A DNA stretch of 64,000 bases from Bacillus kexueae (GCF_022809095.1 NZ_JALAZE010000004.1:62001-126000); one strand, 5' to 3'; positions 1-9,873 are shown, numbered from the stretch's first letter. The notes: a model not told the origin generated them from the sequence alone. Numbers and translations: made by a program.

Positions 1-980
1 AGCTTTTGAATTGTTAATCCGATACGGTGATCTGTTACACGATTTTGCGGGAAGTTGTACGTACGGATACGCTCAGAGCGATCCCCAGATCCGACCGCCA
101 TCTTTCTCGTTTGGTCATACTCCGCTTGTGCTTCTTGCTGGAATTTATCATAAATACGTGCGCGTAAAACTTTCATCGCCTTTTCTTTGTTTTTAATCTG
201 CGATTTTTCATCTTGGCACGATACGACAATTCCTGTCGGCAAGTGCGTTAAGCGAACTGCGGACATCGTTGTATTAACACTTTGACCTCCTGGGCCGCTG
301 GAAGCAAACGTATCAACACGAATGTCTTTTTCATGAATTTCTACTTCCACTTCTTCCGCTTCAGGTAAGCAGGCTACCGTAGCTGTAGACGTATGAATAC
401 GTCCGCCTGACTCTGTCTCTGGAACACGTTGCACGCGGTGTGCACCGTTTTCAAACTTTAAGCGAGAATAAGCCCCTTTACCGTTGATCATAAAGATAAT
501 CTCTTTATAACCACCAGTTCCAGTCGCATTTGCTTCCATCACTTCCGTCTTCCAACCTTGTGCTTCCGCATAACGGCTGTACATACGGTATAAGTCGGCC
601 GCAAATAGCGCCGCTTCCTCTCCACCTGCAGCTCCGCGAATCTCCATGATAACGTTTTTATCATCATTCGGGTCTTTCGGAAGTAGCAACACTTTTAATC
701 GCTCCGTTAACTCCTCTTCGCGATCTTGTAGCTCGGAGACTTCTTCCTTTACCATTTCGCGCATGTCAGCATCAAGCTTTTCCTCAAGCATTGCTTTGGC
801 ATCGCTTAATTGTTCTGTAACGGATTTATATTCTCTGTATACTTCAACGGTTTCTTGTAAATCTGATTGCTCTTTTGAATACTCACGGAGCTTTTTCGGA
901 TCATTCACCACTTCTGGATCCATTAAAAGCTCATTTAGCTTCTCATAACGTTGTTCTACTGCTTGTAGACGATCTAACAC
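1..980 (-). CDS. prfA: Peptide chain release factor 1, 3' end missing
   Basis: RF1 recognises UAA and UAG stop codons and triggers peptide release on the ribosome. The minus-strand frame opens with GTG at 980 (V-L-D-R-L-Q-A-V-E) behind an AGGTGAAGG ribosome binding site at 984-992. It contains the catalytic GGQ loop ([10 protein letters not shown], about 280-300). The frame is open to the window edge, so about 30 C-terminal codons are missing. An acidic coiled N-terminal domain precedes the catalytic domain, as usual for RF1. In B. subtilis prfA is followed by prmC; that gene would lie outside the window. Identification is by motif and synteny and is very secure. Confidence 0.97.
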   Translation of the reverse strand, partial: MLDRLQAVEQRYEKLNELLMDPEVVNDPKKLREYSKEQSDLQETVEVYREYKSVTEQLSDAKAMLEEKLDADMREMVKEEVSELQDREEELTERLKVLLLPKDPNDDKNVIMEIRGAAGGEEAALFAADLYRMYSRYAEAQGWKTEVMEANATGTGGYKEIIFMINGKGAYSRLKFENGAHRVQRVPETESGGRIHTSTATVACLPEAEEVEVEIHEKDIRVDTFASSGPGGQSVNTTMSAVRLTHLPTGIVVSCQDEKSQIKNKEKAMKVLRARIYDKFQQEAQAEYDQTRKMAVGSGDRSERIRTYNFPQNRVTDHRIGLTIQK

Positions 981-1061
981 GGACCTTCACCTCATATTTA
1001 ATCCATAACATATTAATTATAGTATAGGCTAGTGGAACCGTCAAAAGCAAATCTTCCCTTG

Positions 1062-1068
1062 TGTCGAT
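1062..1068 (+). promoter_or_regulatory. Candidate Spo0A box upstream of racA
   Basis: TGTCGAT matches the 0A-box TGTCGAA at 6 of 7 positions and lies about 65 bases upstream of a sigma-H-like -35. racA in B. subtilis is an early sporulation gene, so the placement makes sense, but a 7-mer is weak evidence. Confidence 0.35.
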
Positions 1069-1131
1069 TGGACAAGAAAGCGCACTATTTGCCACTTTCT
1101 CTGACGAAAACCCACTTCTTTTGTCAGACAT

Positions 1132-1158
1132 GAAGGATGAAGAAAGCTTATCACGAAT
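1132..1158 (+). promoter_or_regulatory. Candidate sigma-H promoter of racA
   Basis: GAAGGATGA, an 11-base spacer, then CACGAAT resembles the sigma-H pattern RnAGGAwWW - N11-12 - RnnGAAT, with a mismatch in each half. It sits about 40 bases before the racA start. Sigma-H control of racA is known in B. subtilis; here it is inferred from the match. Confidence 0.5.
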
Positions 1159-1199
1159 ACGAAAGATAAGAGACGAATGGAAAAAGGAGGAATCCACAC

Positions 1200-1712
1200 A
1201 TGAATACGTCGACCGTCGCACAAAAAGTAGGCGTTTCACCAAAAACGGTTCAGCGGTGGATTAAGCAATTAGACATCCCCATTGAACGGAACGAGCTCGG
1301 CCATTATCAATTTTCATCCCAAGATGTTGAACTACTCATCCAAGTTCATGAACAAATCCAAAATGGAGTCGCGATCAAAGATTTACAGCTTCCAGCACAA
1401 CCTTCTCAAACGAAAGAAGAAGTAGCGCCCACAAAAGATTCAAGCAACAACTCGTATAATAACGATCGATTACTCGCCAAAATAAAGGCGCTTGAATTAA
1501 TGGTTTATCAAAAAGCAGACGATGTCGTCTCCTATCAATTGCTTCAACACCGAAAAGAGATGGAAGAGTTACAAAACAAAGTGGAAGAATTAGAAGCAAA
1601 GATAAAGAAACTTGAAAGCGAAAAAAAAGAAGATCCGTTTGCGAACCTAGAACCTGCGCCAAAGAAACGGACGATTCGTCGAGGATGGATTAACTCGCTT
1701 TTTGGATTTTAA
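1200..1712 (+). CDS. racA: Chromosome-anchoring protein RacA
   Basis: RacA coats the origin region during axial filament formation and ties it to the cell pole through DivIVA before asymmetric division. The 170-residue product starts with a MerR-like winged helix (residues 1-45, with V-S-P-K-T-V-Q-R-W-I-K), then a low-complexity linker, a coiled coil (about 90-145, rich in E, K, L) and a basic tail ending N-S-L-F-G-F. The start follows AAAGGAGGAATCCACAC. It is divergent from prfA, as in B. subtilis. Length and architecture fit the family (about 180 residues). Expression is probably restricted to sporulation, given the upstream sigma-H-like promoter. Confidence 0.88.
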   Translation: MNTSTVAQKVGVSPKTVQRWIKQLDIPIERNELGHYQFSSQDVELLIQVHEQIQNGVAIKDLQLPAQPSQTKEEVAPTKDSSNNSYNNDRLLAKIKALELMVYQKADDVVSYQLLQHRKEMEELQNKVEELEAKIKKLESEKKEDPFANLEPAPKKRTIRRGWINSLFGF

Positions 1713-1714
1713 AA

Positions 1715-1736
1715 AACTCGCTCATTAGAACGAGTT
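1715..1736. terminator. Bidirectional terminator between racA and the lipoprotein gene
   Basis: AACTCG, a 10-base loop, CGAGTT. It is followed by TTTTTT on the minus strand and by CTTAGTTTTT on the plus strand, so it can serve both convergent genes. Confidence 0.7.
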
Positions 1737-1737
1737 C

Positions 1738-2163
1738 TTAGTTTTTCCTTTTTAGTTTTACCCTCAAATCGAAGCGCGGAAGAGCCGCCTGCATTTTATC
1801 GTGAAGCTTTTGTTCCTGCTTTTTTAAGTCTCGCTTAGAAAGGTCATTGGAGGTGTAAACCGTCACCCATGCATCTTTCCCATTTGTCCACATTGAGCCT
1901 AACCAGTATCCTTTTTCCATTGCTAAAACTTGTTCGATTTGTTGTTGATCCTCCCTCGTGTTAAGCGGACTATTCGTTATATCCACATTCGGATTTTGCG
2001 TTGAATAATCGATGTCCTTCTTTTCACGAACAGGTTGATTCGCATTGGTCATTAATTTCGTCCCATTTTCATCTTGCTGAAAACTTCCTTCCTGTGTCGG
2101 TTCGTTAAACCCACAACCGGAAACAAAAAGCAACACCATAGCAAAAACAAAAAATGATTTCAC
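1738..2163 (-). CDS. YhcN/YlaJ-like sporulation lipoprotein (putative)
   Basis: This is a small secreted lipoprotein. A hydrophobic signal peptide ends in the lipobox V-S-G-C, followed by a polar, Gln/Asn-rich region and a compact C-terminal domain (about residues 70-141) with a basic end. The layout resembles the YhcN/YlaJ family of spore lipoproteins, but I see no diagnostic motif, so this is a weak family call. I chose the GTG at 2163 because GGAG lies 8 bases upstream; the GTG at 2172 overlaps that ribosome binding site. The gene is convergent with racA. No substrate or partner can be named. Confidence 0.6.
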   Translation of the reverse strand: MKSFFVFAMVLLFVSGCGFNEPTQEGSFQQDENGTKLMTNANQPVREKKDIDYSTQNPNVDITNSPLNTREDQQQIEQVLAMEKGYWLGSMWTNGKDAWVTVYTSNDLSKRDLKKQEQKLHDKMQAALPRFDLRVKLKRKN

Positions 2164-2249
2164 GTTTTTCACTCCTTTTAGCCACCTTTTTCTTTAAGGT
2201 GCCGGAAGTGAAAAAGGTTTATTCTAAAAATAAATGGAAATTCGCATTT

Positions 2250-2418
2250 AAGAAAAGCGCAAGCCCTTAGGCGAAGGGCGCTGGAGGACCTGCGAGGAGG
2301 CTTCCGTCGCCACAGCAGGGCCGAAGCGACCCGAGCTGATGGCGCTTGGAGCTAGACACCAAAAAAACGGTAAAGAGAATACTTTAACACTTTATTGAAC
2401 TTAAATTTTCGGTAACAA
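2250..2418. repeat. Dispersed ~170-bp structured repeat, copy 1
   Basis: The sequence is nearly identical to 11270-11442. The core contains GCGCTGGAGGACCTGCGAGG and ends with GGCGCTTGGAGCTAGAC, followed by a shared AT-rich tail (TAAAGAGAATACTTTAA). Both copies lie just past the terminator of a minus-strand gene (tdk here), in the same orientation. No open reading frame of note. Similar GC-rich intergenic elements are common in Bacillaceae genomes; function unknown. Confidence 0.85.
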
Positions 2419-2426
2419 CAAAAAAT

Positions 2427-2455
2427 GCCCCTTACCACAAAATGTGATAAGGGGC
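2427..2455 (-). terminator. Rho-independent terminator of tdk
   Basis: A long hairpin, GCCCCTTAtcACA on the minus strand pairing with TGTggTAAGGGGC, is followed by ATTTTTTG. It starts eight bases past the tdk stop codon. Confidence 0.85.
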
Positions 2456-2462
2456 TTTGCAC

Positions 2463-3080
2463 TTACTTTACGATTGTTTCTGGAATTTGCACGTTCATGT
2501 TGGGACTGTTCGGTACTTCATGATGGTGACGGCAACGTGCCTCATACGATTCGGACGCTCCTACTAAAATAACAGGATCGTCATAAGATGCTGGTTTCCC
2601 ATTAATTAAACGTTGTGTACGACTTGCTGGTGACCCACATACGGAACATACCGCTTGAAGCTTCGTTACAGATTCTGCTATGGCCATTAAGGCTGGAACT
2701 GGACCAAATGGCTCACCACGAAAGTCTTGGTCAAGACCTGCGACAATCACGCGATAACCTTTATCTGCTAGGGCTGTAACAACCTCTACAATGTTATCGT
2801 CGAAGAATTGCACTTCGTCAATCGCAATAATTTCGGTATCGGGCTTTAAATGAGCAAAAATTTGAGAGGAAGATTCAATCGGTTTACACGTAACAGACGT
2901 TCCGTTATGTGATACAACCGCCTCTTCGCTATATCGATTATCAATCACTGGCTTAAACACTTGAATTTGTTGCTTTGCAAACTGTGCACGTCGCACTCGA
3001 CGAATAAGCTCCTCTGACTTTCCTGAAAACATACTGCCACAAATGACTTCAAGCCATCCACTTTGCTTCATTACATACAT
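2463..3080 (-). CDS. tdk: Thymidine kinase
   Basis: This salvage enzyme phosphorylates thymidine to dTMP with ATP. It has the type II kinase layout: P-loop G-S-M-F-S-G-K-S near the N terminus, the Walker B-like I-D-E-V-Q-F-F, and a C-terminal zinc region C-S-V-C-G with C-R-H-H-H. About 205 residues, the usual size. I chose ATG 3080 (M-Y-V-M-K-Q-S-G-W) because B. subtilis Tdk starts there; an in-frame GTG at 3107 has no good ribosome binding site. A GGAAGGGAG stretch lies rather far (about 16 bases) upstream of 3080, so the start is the uncertain part. Flanked by rpmE and rho as in other Bacilli. Confidence 0.95.
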   Translation of the reverse strand: MYVMKQSGWLEVICGSMFSGKSEELIRRVRRAQFAKQQIQVFKPVIDNRYSEEAVVSHNGTSVTCKPIESSSQIFAHLKPDTEIIAIDEVQFFDDNIVEVVTALADKGYRVIVAGLDQDFRGEPFGPVPALMAIAESVTKLQAVCSVCGSPASRTQRLINGKPASYDDPVILVGASESYEARCRHHHEVPNSPNMNVQIPETIVK

Positions 3081-3245
3081 AGCTATAAAAACGCGACTCC
3101 CTTCCACTCGGTATATGTAAGGCTAAAATGTTCTATCATATATTTGTAATTAGTTTCATCTATTTACAAGTAAATATCCCGTACTTGTCCTTTTCAGAAG
3201 GAATGTATAAGAATGAGAAAAAGGGAAAAAAACCCCCTTTTACGT

Positions 3246-3280
3246 GAAAAAAACAGGCAAGAATGTTTCGCTTGCCTGTT
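3246..3280 (-). terminator. Terminator of rpmE2
   Basis: A perfect 10-bp stem (AACAGGCAAG with CTTGCCTGTT, 3252-3261 and 3271-3280) is followed on the minus strand by seven T residues. Confidence 0.9.
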
Positions 3281-3297
3281 TGGTTAATCTGTTTAAA

Positions 3298-3543
3298 TTA
3301 CTTAAGGCCGTATTTTTTGTTGAAGCGCTCAACACGTCCATCAGCAGCAGCATGTTTTTGACGTCCAGTGTAGAATGGGTGAGAGTCAGAAGAAATCTCA
3401 ACTTTGATTAGTGGATATGTTTGTCCATCTTCCCACTCAACTGTTTCGTTCGTCTTCATTGTAGAACCACTGATGAATTTGTAACCAGTGTTGATATCCA
3501 TGAATACAACCTTGCGATATTCTGGGTGAATTCCTGGTTTCAT
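3298..3543 (-). CDS. rpmE2: Ribosomal protein L31, type B (cysteine-free)
   Basis: L31 joins the large ribosomal subunit and bridges to the small one. The 81-residue product begins M-K-P-G-I-H-P-E-Y and carries H-P-F-Y-T-G-R-Q-K near the C terminus. It lacks the CxxC zinc motif of type A L31 and has the insertion typical of type B. It nevertheless occupies the tdk-rho locus where B. subtilis keeps the zinc-binding type A gene. ATG 3543 is chosen because AAGGAG lies 9 bases upstream; in-frame upstream ATGs (3552, 3627) lack one. The gene is followed by a strong terminator. Confidence 0.93.
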   Translation of the reverse strand: MKPGIHPEYRKVVFMDINTGYKFISGSTMKTNETVEWEDGQTYPLIKVEISSDSHPFYTGRQKHAAADGRVERFNKKYGLK

Positions 3544-3691
3544 TCTTTTCATCTCCTTCCGCCCTGAATCTTTCGAAACAGAGTTATCAATCGAAACGTT
3601 TTTCACGCTTCGGTGTCTTGTTTGCACATAGAAAAATTATAACAAGCTATTTCGTGAAATGCAAGATACGGTTTTGAAAACAAATTTAACA

Positions 3692-4975
3692 TTATAATCC
3701 TTTATTTCCAACTCCTGCAGCCTTCCATTCCTCTTTGAGCATTTCAAAAAATTCATCATTCGTTTTCGAATAACGAAGCTTTTTCAAGAAGCGCTCTGCA
3801 AAATCAGGCTGATCGGACATCGTTTTTCGAATCGCCCAAAGCATTTCAAGATGGTCGCGTGGAATTAACAATTCTTCTTTACGCGTACCTGAACGGCGGA
3901 TATCAATTGCAGGGAAAATTCGTTTTTCCGCTAGTGAACGATCAAGATGAAGCTCCATATTCCCCGTTCCTTTAAATTCTTCGTAAATGACATCGTCCAT
4001 ACGAGAACCCGTATCTACTAAAGCCGTCGCTAAAATTGTTAAACTTCCACCTTCTTCAATATTACGGGCTGCCCCGAAGAATCGCTTCGGACGGTGGAAA
4101 GCAGCAGGGTCAATACCTCCTGAAAGCGTACGACCACTTGGTGGAATGACTAAGTTGTATGCGCGCGCAAGTCTCGTAATCGAATCCATTAAAATAACGA
4201 CGTCACGCTTATGTTCAACAAGGCGCATTGCTCTTTCTAACACAAGCTCAGCTACTTTAATGTGGTTTTCTGGTACTTCGTCAAACGTCGAGCTGACAAC
4301 GTCACCTTTTACAGAACGCTCAATATCCGTTACTTCCTCTGGACGCTCATCGATTAATAAGACGATTAACTCCGCTTCAGGATGATTCGTCGTGATGCTG
4401 TTGGCAATCTCTTTTAATAGCATCGTTTTACCCGCTTTCGGTGGTGCAACGATTAATCCACGTTGCCCAAACCCGACAGGTGCAATCAAGTCCATAATAC
4501 GTGTCGAAAGGTTCGTTGGTTCTGTCTCCAACTTCATTTGACGATTCGGATAAAGAGGCGTAAGTCCAGGGAAGTGAACACGCTCTTTAGCAGATTCAGG
4601 GTCGTCTCCGTTTACCGCTTCCACGTGTAATAAACCGTAATAACGCTCATTCTCTTTCGGTGGGCGAACTTTCCCCGATACTTTATCTCCATTTCTTAAA
4701 TCGAAACGACGAATTTGGGAAGCAGAAATGTAAATATCTTCAGCGCTTGGAGAGTAGTTAATCGGACGTAAGAACCCGAAGCCTTCAGACTGAATGATCT
4801 CAAGTACCCCTTCCATGAATAAGAGGTCCTCTTGCTCTGCGTTGGCTTTTAAAATAGCGAAGATAAGTTCTTTTTTAGTTAATTTACTGTAATACGAGAT
4901 TTTGTACTGTTTAGCTAATTCATACAACTCTTTCAATTTCATATTTTCAAGAGTCGCAATCGAAATTTCACTCAT
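3692..4975 (-). CDS. rho: Transcription termination factor Rho
   Basis: This hexameric RNA-dependent ATPase ends transcription of untranslated or antisense RNA. The 427-residue protein has an N-terminal helical Rho domain (about 1-45), a cold-shock-like RNA-binding domain (about 50-125, with G-F-G-F-L-R) and the RecA-like motor with P-loop A-P-P-K-A-G-K-T (about 180), Walker [10 protein letters not shown] and the R-loop region [10 protein letters not shown]. Length matches Bacillus Rho. It is preceded by a 545-base gap and may be autoregulated through a long leader, as reported in B. subtilis. No strong ribosome binding site is visible (GTGGTG only). Confidence 0.98.
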   Translation of the reverse strand: MSEISIATLENMKLKELYELAKQYKISYYSKLTKKELIFAILKANAEQEDLLFMEGVLEIIQSEGFGFLRPINYSPSAEDIYISASQIRRFDLRNGDKVSGKVRPPKENERYYGLLHVEAVNGDDPESAKERVHFPGLTPLYPNRQMKLETEPTNLSTRIMDLIAPVGFGQRGLIVAPPKAGKTMLLKEIANSITTNHPEAELIVLLIDERPEEVTDIERSVKGDVVSSTFDEVPENHIKVAELVLERAMRLVEHKRDVVILMDSITRLARAYNLVIPPSGRTLSGGIDPAAFHRPKRFFGAARNIEEGGSLTILATALVDTGSRMDDVIYEEFKGTGNMELHLDRSLAEKRIFPAIDIRRSGTRKEELLIPRDHLEMLWAIRKTMSDQPDFAERFLKKLRYSKTNDEFFEMLKEEWKAAGVGNKGL

Positions 4976-5368
4976 GTCTACACCACACTTTTCTAAAACT
5001 GTTCAAATAAATACGAATTTCCATAAAAATATACATAAAGATAATTGATCTCTTTCAAATCGAAAGTGGTAAAAAGAGAAGGAATCGAAGGAATCGATGA
5101 AGTACGAATGCAGATCAAAATTCTTTCTACTTTTTAAGGACTCTTTAGTTTTACCGCATTTTAATATAATACGCAATAACTTTTTCAATTTTGAAAATGG
5201 AACATGATGAGATGTGCTTTTTTCTTTTTTTCTTGGAGGTAAGCATACGGATACATCCAAGAGAGAAGGTATCGTTGAGGAACGTTTTATAATTCTATTA
5301 TAACGGATATTAAAAGGTATTTCTTCCTATTTATGAAAATAATGGGTGTTTTTTAAGAATTGATAGAA

Positions 5369-5389
5369 AGCGGGAAATGGCTTCCCGCT
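5369..5389 (-). terminator. Probable glpX terminator
   Basis: AGCGGGAA-GCCAT-TTCCCGCT on the minus strand, followed by TTCTATCAATTCTT. It lies 130 bases past the glpX stop, with a repeat remnant in between. Confidence 0.55.
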
Positions 5390-5427
5390 CATTATTTATA
5401 CTTACCATAACGCTCCAGACACTCAAT

Positions 5428-5478
5428 CTAGTTTTAGCTCGTGCTGTCCCCTCTGGAGTCGCCATCTTCAAGCATTCC
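5428..5478. repeat. Decayed copy of intergenic repeat family 2
   Basis: CTCGTGCTGTCCCCTCTGG plus GAGTCGCC matches the motif seen near 37540, 40900 and (inverted) 42105. Only the core survives. Confidence 0.5.
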
Positions 5479-5520
5479 ATCATTTCATGAACAAAAAACT
5501 ACATCAAATACGAAATAGCC

Positions 5521-6483
5521 TTATTTAATGACGAGATTCGGTTTTTTCTTTAAGGAATGACGACCGTCAACAAAGCGTAGCGTTCCGGATTTTGCCCGCA
5601 TAACAAGCGAGTGTGTCGTTCCGATGGATCCTTTAAATTGTACACCGCGTAATAGTTCTCCATCTGTTACACCAGTCGCAGCGAAAATCGCGTCGTCCCC
5701 TTTGACTAAGTCTTCCATTCGTAACACTTTGTTTACATCAATGCCCATATTTTTGCAGCGCTCTAATTCTTGGTCGTTTTGCGGTAGAAGCTTTCCTTGA
5801 ATTTCTCCACCTAAACATTTTAAGGCGACTGCAGCTAACACACCTTCTGGAGCACCGCCTGAGCCGAATAAAATATCTACACCTGTGTGGTCGAACGCCG
5901 TATTAATGGCACCTGCAACATCCCCATCGTTAATCAGCTTAATGCGTGCACCCGCTTCACGTAACGCATGAATAATATGCTGGTGACGCTCACGATTTAG
6001 AACCGTTGCCACAACGTCTTCAATGTCTTTATTCTTCGCTTTCGCAACGGCCTTTAAATTATCAATGATAGGTGCTTCAATGTCGATACAACCTACCGCT
6101 TCTGGTCCAACCGCAATCTTATCCATATACATATCCGGCGCATGCAACATATTTCCGTGATCAGCCACTGCAATAACCGCTAAAGCATTCCATCCGCCTG
6201 AAGCAACAATATTCGTCCCTTCTAACGGATCGACAGCCACATCTACGCGCGGACCATAGCCCGTACCTAATTTCTCACCAATGTAAAGCATTGGCGCTTC
6301 GTCCATTTCACCTTCCCCGATGACGACCGTTCCTTTCATTGGAATCGTATCAAATACATCGCGCATGGCAGAAGTCGCCGCTCCATCTGCTTCGTCTTTC
6401 AGTCCTCTTCCCATCCAGCGTGCAGACGCTAAAGCTGCTGCCTCCGTTACACGAACTAACTCCATTGATAAGCTACGTTCCAT
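5521..6483 (-). CDS. glpX: Class II fructose-1,6-bisphosphatase GlpX
   Basis: GlpX removes phosphate from fructose-1,6-bisphosphate to give fructose-6-phosphate in gluconeogenesis, in the cytoplasm. The 320-residue protein has the family signatures G-E-G-E-M-D-E-A-P and D-P-L-E-G-T-N, which bind metal and substrate, and [12 protein letters not shown] 6483 (M-E-R-S-L-S-M-E-L) is chosen for its GGGGAGG ribosome binding site 8 bases away; an in-frame start at 6528 lies inside the murA end. It follows murA by 22 bases, so both may share a transcript. Confidence 0.97.
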   Translation of the reverse strand: MERSLSMELVRVTEAAALASARWMGRGLKDEADGAATSAMRDVFDTIPMKGTVVIGEGEMDEAPMLYIGEKLGTGYGPRVDVAVDPLEGTNIVASGGWNALAVIAVADHGNMLHAPDMYMDKIAVGPEAVGCIDIEAPIIDNLKAVAKAKNKDIEDVVATVLNRERHQHIIHALREAGARIKLINDGDVAGAINTAFDHTGVDILFGSGGAPEGVLAAVALKCLGGEIQGKLLPQNDQELERCKNMGIDVNKVLRMEDLVKGDDAIFAATGVTDGELLRGVQFKGSIGTTHSLVMRAKSGTLRFVDGRHSLKKKPNLVIK

Positions 6484-6505
6484 ATCTAGTTCCTCCCCAA
6501 AGTTG

Positions 6506-7795
6506 TTACGAATTTTGTATTTGTTCAATCTCTAGATCTGTAAGTCTTTCTCTCCACACATTCGCACCAAGCCCGTTTAGCTTCTCTTCTAATTGAGAGT
6601 AGCCGCGGTCAATATGCTCTAGACCTGTGATTTCGGTAATTCCTCTTGCCATTAAACCAGCTGCAACTAAAGCTGCACCTGCCCGCAAATCACTCGCCTT
6701 CACTTTTGCACCTTGCAGCTGAGTCGCTCCGGTAATAATCGCCGAACGACCTTCCACTTTAACGTTCGCTCCCATTCGACGCAGCTCGTCAATATGTTTA
6801 AAGCGAGATGAGTAAATCGTATCCGTCACCACGCTTGTCCCATTTGCTTTCGTTAAAAGAGAGGTGAACGGCTGCTGTAAATCGGTCGGAAAACCTGGAT
6901 AGACAAGCGTTTTAATATCAACAGGCTTTAATTCCTTTTGCCCACCAACGATGTAGATTTGATCATCGCTTGTTTCCACATGTATTCCCATTTCACGAAG
7001 CTTTGCAATCAGTGATTCTAAATGAAGTGGAATGACGTTATCGACAATCAATTCCTTCGCCATGGAAGCCCCAATAATCATGTACGTTCCCGCTTCAATA
7101 CGATCTGGAATAATGGAATGACGACAGCCATGTAGTTCCTCTACTCCATCGATGCGAATGACGTCCGTACCAGCTCCTTTAATTTTGGCACCCATGCTCG
7201 TTAAAAGAGTCGCAACATCAATAATTTCAGGTTCTTTCGCCGCATTTTCAATAATCGTACGACCTTTAGCCAATACAGCGGCTAACATAATATTAATGGT
7301 AGCTCCTACGCTAACTACGTCTAAATAAATACGCGCTCCTTTTAATTCGTCTGCACGTAAATAAATAGCCCCTTGCTCGTTCGTAACTTTGGCACCTAAT
7401 GCTTCAAAACCTTTAATATGCTGATCAATTGGACGAGGTCCGAGATGGCAACCACCCGGTAATCCAATGACAGCTTTTTTAAATCGACCGAGCATCGCCC
7501 CCATTAAATAATAAGAGGCACGTAATTTTTTCACTTTTCCATTTGGCAGTGGCATCGAAATCATCTTGGAAGGGTCCACGCTAATGTTGTTTCCTTCATA
7601 CGACACCGTTCCACCAATCTCTTCTAGTAAATCGCCTAAAATTCGTACATCTGAAATATCCGGTAAACCTTCAATCGTAACCGGTGATTGAGCTAAAATG
7701 GTCGCAGGGATTAAGGCCACTGCACTGTTTTTTGCTCCGCTAATTCTTACTGTACCTTTTAACGGATAACCACCTTCTACTTTTAACTTTTCCAT
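6506..7795 (-). CDS. murZ: UDP-N-acetylglucosamine 1-carboxyvinyltransferase (second paralogue type)
   Basis: This enzyme transfers enolpyruvyl from PEP to UDP-GlcNAc, the first committed step of peptidoglycan synthesis. The 429-residue protein begins M-E-K-L-K-V-E-G-G and has S-G-A-K-N-S near the N terminus and the catalytic cysteine loop [10 protein letters not shown]. The rho-glpX-tal-fba neighbourhood is that of B. subtilis murZ (murAB). Start at 7795 is set by GGGAG 7 bases upstream; the frame extends upstream but with no family match. Fosfomycin-sensitive Cys is present. Confidence 0.95.
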   Translation of the reverse strand: MEKLKVEGGYPLKGTVRISGAKNSAVALIPATILAQSPVTIEGLPDISDVRILGDLLEEIGGTVSYEGNNISVDPSKMISMPLPNGKVKKLRASYYLMGAMLGRFKKAVIGLPGGCHLGPRPIDQHIKGFEALGAKVTNEQGAIYLRADELKGARIYLDVVSVGATINIMLAAVLAKGRTIIENAAKEPEIIDVATLLTSMGAKIKGAGTDVIRIDGVEELHGCRHSIIPDRIEAGTYMIIGASMAKELIVDNVIPLHLESLIAKLREMGIHVETSDDQIYIVGGQKELKPVDIKTLVYPGFPTDLQQPFTSLLTKANGTSVVTDTIYSSRFKHIDELRRMGANVKVEGRSAIITGATQLQGAKVKASDLRAGAALVAAGLMARGITEITGLEHIDRGYSQLEEKLNGLGANVWRERLTDLEIEQIQNS

Positions 7796-8046
7796 GGTAG
7801 TCTCCCTTCTTCTGTCAGAGCTTACTAAAGAAAATGAGCGCAATCTTTTCTTTAATAAACTTTGCTGTAGTTGAGGAAAAAATTGATTGATGCCGAGCCA
7901 CCTATTGATTACGTCAATATTTATGAGTAGCAACGACAATTATCGGGGAACTTTAGTAGAAATTACCCTTTTAAAAAATAATTTCCATTAACGAATCGAA
8001 CCATACTCCCGAATTCAAATATTTCCTACTTTTAAGGTTAAAGGAA

Positions 8047-8079
8047 TGGATTGTTCCTAGTAAATACAGGAACAATCCA
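8047..8079 (-). terminator. Hairpin after tal
   Basis: A perfect 12-bp stem, TGGATTGTTCCT with AGGAACAATCCA. The T-tract that follows is broken (TTCCTTTAACCTT), so termination may be partial, with read-through into murZ possible. Confidence 0.6.
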
Positions 8080-8093
8080 CTTATGCCTCTATA

Positions 8094-8738
8094 TTATTGA
8101 TTTGCTTTGTTCCAGTCAGCTAAAAACTTTTCGATTCCTTGGTCTGTTAATGGATGCTTAAACAACTGCAATAAAACGTTATATGGAATTGTCGCAATAT
8201 CTGCACCACGAAGTGCTGCTTCTGTCACATGTTGAGGATGACGAATAGATGCTGCGATAATTTGTGTTTCAATGCCGTGAATATCGAACATCTCAGCAAT
8301 TTCTGAAATTAAATTTAAACCGTTGTGTCCAATGTCATCAAGACGTCCTAAGAATGGTGAAACGTACGTTGCTCCCGCACGAGCTGCAAGTAAAGCTTGG
8401 TTTGCACTAAAGATTAATGTGACATTTGTTTTAATGCCTTTTTCAGAGAACGTTTTAACCGCTTTTAAGCCATCTGGCGTCATTGGAACTTTAATCGTAA
8501 TGTTCGGAGCAATTTTCGCTAACTCTAAACCTTCCTCAATCATTTCTTCCGCTTTCGTTGAAATGACTTCTGCACTAACAGAGCCCGGTACAACTTCCGT
8601 AATTTCACGTAAACGATCGTGGAACGAAACCTTTTCTTTGGCTACAAGACTTGGGTTCGTTGTCACTCCAGCTAAAACGCCGAGAGCTTGTGCTTCTTTA
8701 ATTTCGTTAATGTTTGCAGTATCGATGAAAAACAACAT
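8094..8738 (-). CDS. tal: Transaldolase (small, MipB/TalC type)
   Basis: Transaldolase moves a dihydroxyacetone unit between sugar phosphates in the non-oxidative pentose phosphate pathway. The 214-residue product is the short subfamily (about 215 residues) with the starting motif F-I-D-T-A-N, the T-T-N-P-S-L loop and the Schiff-base lysine in I-K-V-P-M-T. It starts at ATG 8738 behind GGAGG. Sits between fbaA and murZ as in B. subtilis (ywjH). The two sugar enzymes fba and tal are separated by a weak hairpin and could be co-transcribed. Confidence 0.95.
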   Translation of the reverse strand: MLFFIDTANINEIKEAQALGVLAGVTTNPSLVAKEKVSFHDRLREITEVVPGSVSAEVISTKAEEMIEEGLELAKIAPNITIKVPMTPDGLKAVKTFSEKGIKTNVTLIFSANQALLAARAGATYVSPFLGRLDDIGHNGLNLISEIAEMFDIHGIETQIIAASIRHPQHVTEAALRGADIATIPYNVLLQLFKHPLTDQGIEKFLADWNKANQ

Positions 8739-8795
8739 GAAAAAATGCCTCCTAATTTTCAGAAATGTGATCGCTTTCTTTATGACATGAAAGGA

Positions 8796-8830
8796 AACCG
8801 CTATTTGTTTGTTTCAACAGTTTAGCGGCT
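8796..8830 (-). terminator. Weak hairpin after fbaA
   Basis: AGCCGCTA pairs with TAGCGGTT on the minus strand and is followed by TCCTTTC. This is a poor T-tract, so it may only attenuate. Confidence 0.4.
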
Positions 8831-8851
8831 CCAATCCTGAATTATAGTCGA

Positions 8852-9712
8852 TTATTCAGCTTTACCAGAAGAACCGAACTCACGCATTTTACCTTTAACA
8901 GTCTCTTTGATCGCTTCACGAGCAGGACCTAGGTATTTACGTGGATCATATAATTCTGGGCTTTCTGCAAGTACTTCACGTACGCGTTTAGCAGAAGCAA
9001 TTTGGTTCTCTGTGTTAACGTTGATTTTTGCTGTACCTAAAGAAATCGCTTTTTGGATATCTTTTGTCGGGATACCTGTACCACCATGTAATACAAGAGG
9101 TACACCCGTACGCTTGTTGATTTCTTCCATTTCAGCAAAACCTAAGTTTGGCTCACCTTTGTAAGGACCGTGTACAGAACCTAATGCTGGCGCTAAGCAG
9201 TCAATGCCCGTGCGTTTTACAAGCTCTTCACACTCATCTGGGTTCGCATAAATAACACCGTCTGCTACAACGTCATCTTCTTGACCACCAACAACGCCTA
9301 GCTCTGCTTCTACAGATACACCGTGGAAATGAGCTAATTCTACAACTTTTGCAGTTGTTTCAACGTTTTCTTCAAATGGATGGTGAGAAGCATCGATCAT
9401 TACAGATGTGAAACCAGCATGAATTGCTTTCGCACAAGACTCGAAGCTTGAACCATGATCTAAATGAATCGCCACAGGAACAGTAACTTTGTACTCTTCC
9501 ATAAGTGCTTTAACCATGCTCACTACTGTTTTAAATCCACCCATGTAGCGACCTGCACCTTCAGAAACCCCTAAAATAACCGGAGACTTTTCTTCTTCTG
9601 CTGCTTGTAAGATAGCTTGAGTGAATTCTAAGTTGTTTAAATTGAACTGACCTACTGCATAGCCGTTGTCACGTGCTTTGTTCAGCATTTCTGTCATTGA
9701 AACTAAAGGCAT
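8852..9712 (-). CDS. fbaA: Class II fructose-bisphosphate aldolase
   Basis: This enzyme cleaves fructose-1,6-bisphosphate to two triose phosphates, or condenses them, using a zinc ion. The 286-residue protein has the metal ligands H-L-D-H-G-S (about 80-85), E-A-E-L-G, the H in S-V-H-G-P-Y, and L-H-G-G-T-G-I-P; the C-terminal N-V-N-T-E binds substrate. It starts at ATG 9712 with an AAGGAGG ribosome binding site. It lies downstream of spo0F in the conserved Bacillus order. Confidence 0.97.
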   Translation of the reverse strand: MPLVSMTEMLNKARDNGYAVGQFNLNNLEFTQAILQAAEEEKSPVILGVSEGAGRYMGGFKTVVSMVKALMEEYKVTVPVAIHLDHGSSFESCAKAIHAGFTSVMIDASHHPFEENVETTAKVVELAHFHGVSVEAELGVVGGQEDDVVADGVIYANPDECEELVKRTGIDCLAPALGSVHGPYKGEPNLGFAEMEEINKRTGVPLVLHGGTGIPTKDIQKAISLGTAKINVNTENQIASAKRVREVLAESPELYDPRKYLGPAREAIKETVKGKMREFGSSGKAE

Positions 9713-9873
9713 GACAATAAAATCCTCCTTATGTAGCCAAATTTACATATCGAAAAGCTAGTCTAATATAGGCTTGACCAGAACGAACAAATGTATGTAT
9801 ATCTGGTTTTGCTTTTCACATACATAAGAATACCAACTAATGTGAAATTCGGCAACTTATCTGATGGATTCTA

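Larger units (their letters stand above)
4976..5520. other. Gene-free gap: putative rho leader, glpX terminator and repeat remnant
   Basis: On the minus strand the AT-rich part (about 4976-5330) would be the rho promoter and leader. A TATAAT (5297-5302) would give a leader of about 310 bases, but I see no matching -35. An 85-codon frame at 5003-5260 has no ribosome binding site or family features and is not called. The right part holds the glpX terminator (5369-5389) and a repeat remnant (about 5428-5478). Confidence 0.5.

Noticed and set aside
943-1242. 99-codon minus-strand frame between prfA and racA
   Set aside because: Overlaps the racA promoter and start and the prfA start on conflicting frames; no family features.
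3987-4385. 132-codon plus-strand frame inside rho
   Set aside because: Antisense shadow of a highly conserved gene.
5003-5260. 85-codon minus-strand frame in the rho leader
   Set aside because: No ribosome binding site, low-complexity composition rich in Phe, Lys and Ser, no family resemblance; lies in an AT-rich leader.
8323-8790. 155-codon plus-strand frame over tal
   Set aside because: Antisense shadow; crosses the tal start and has no ribosome binding site.
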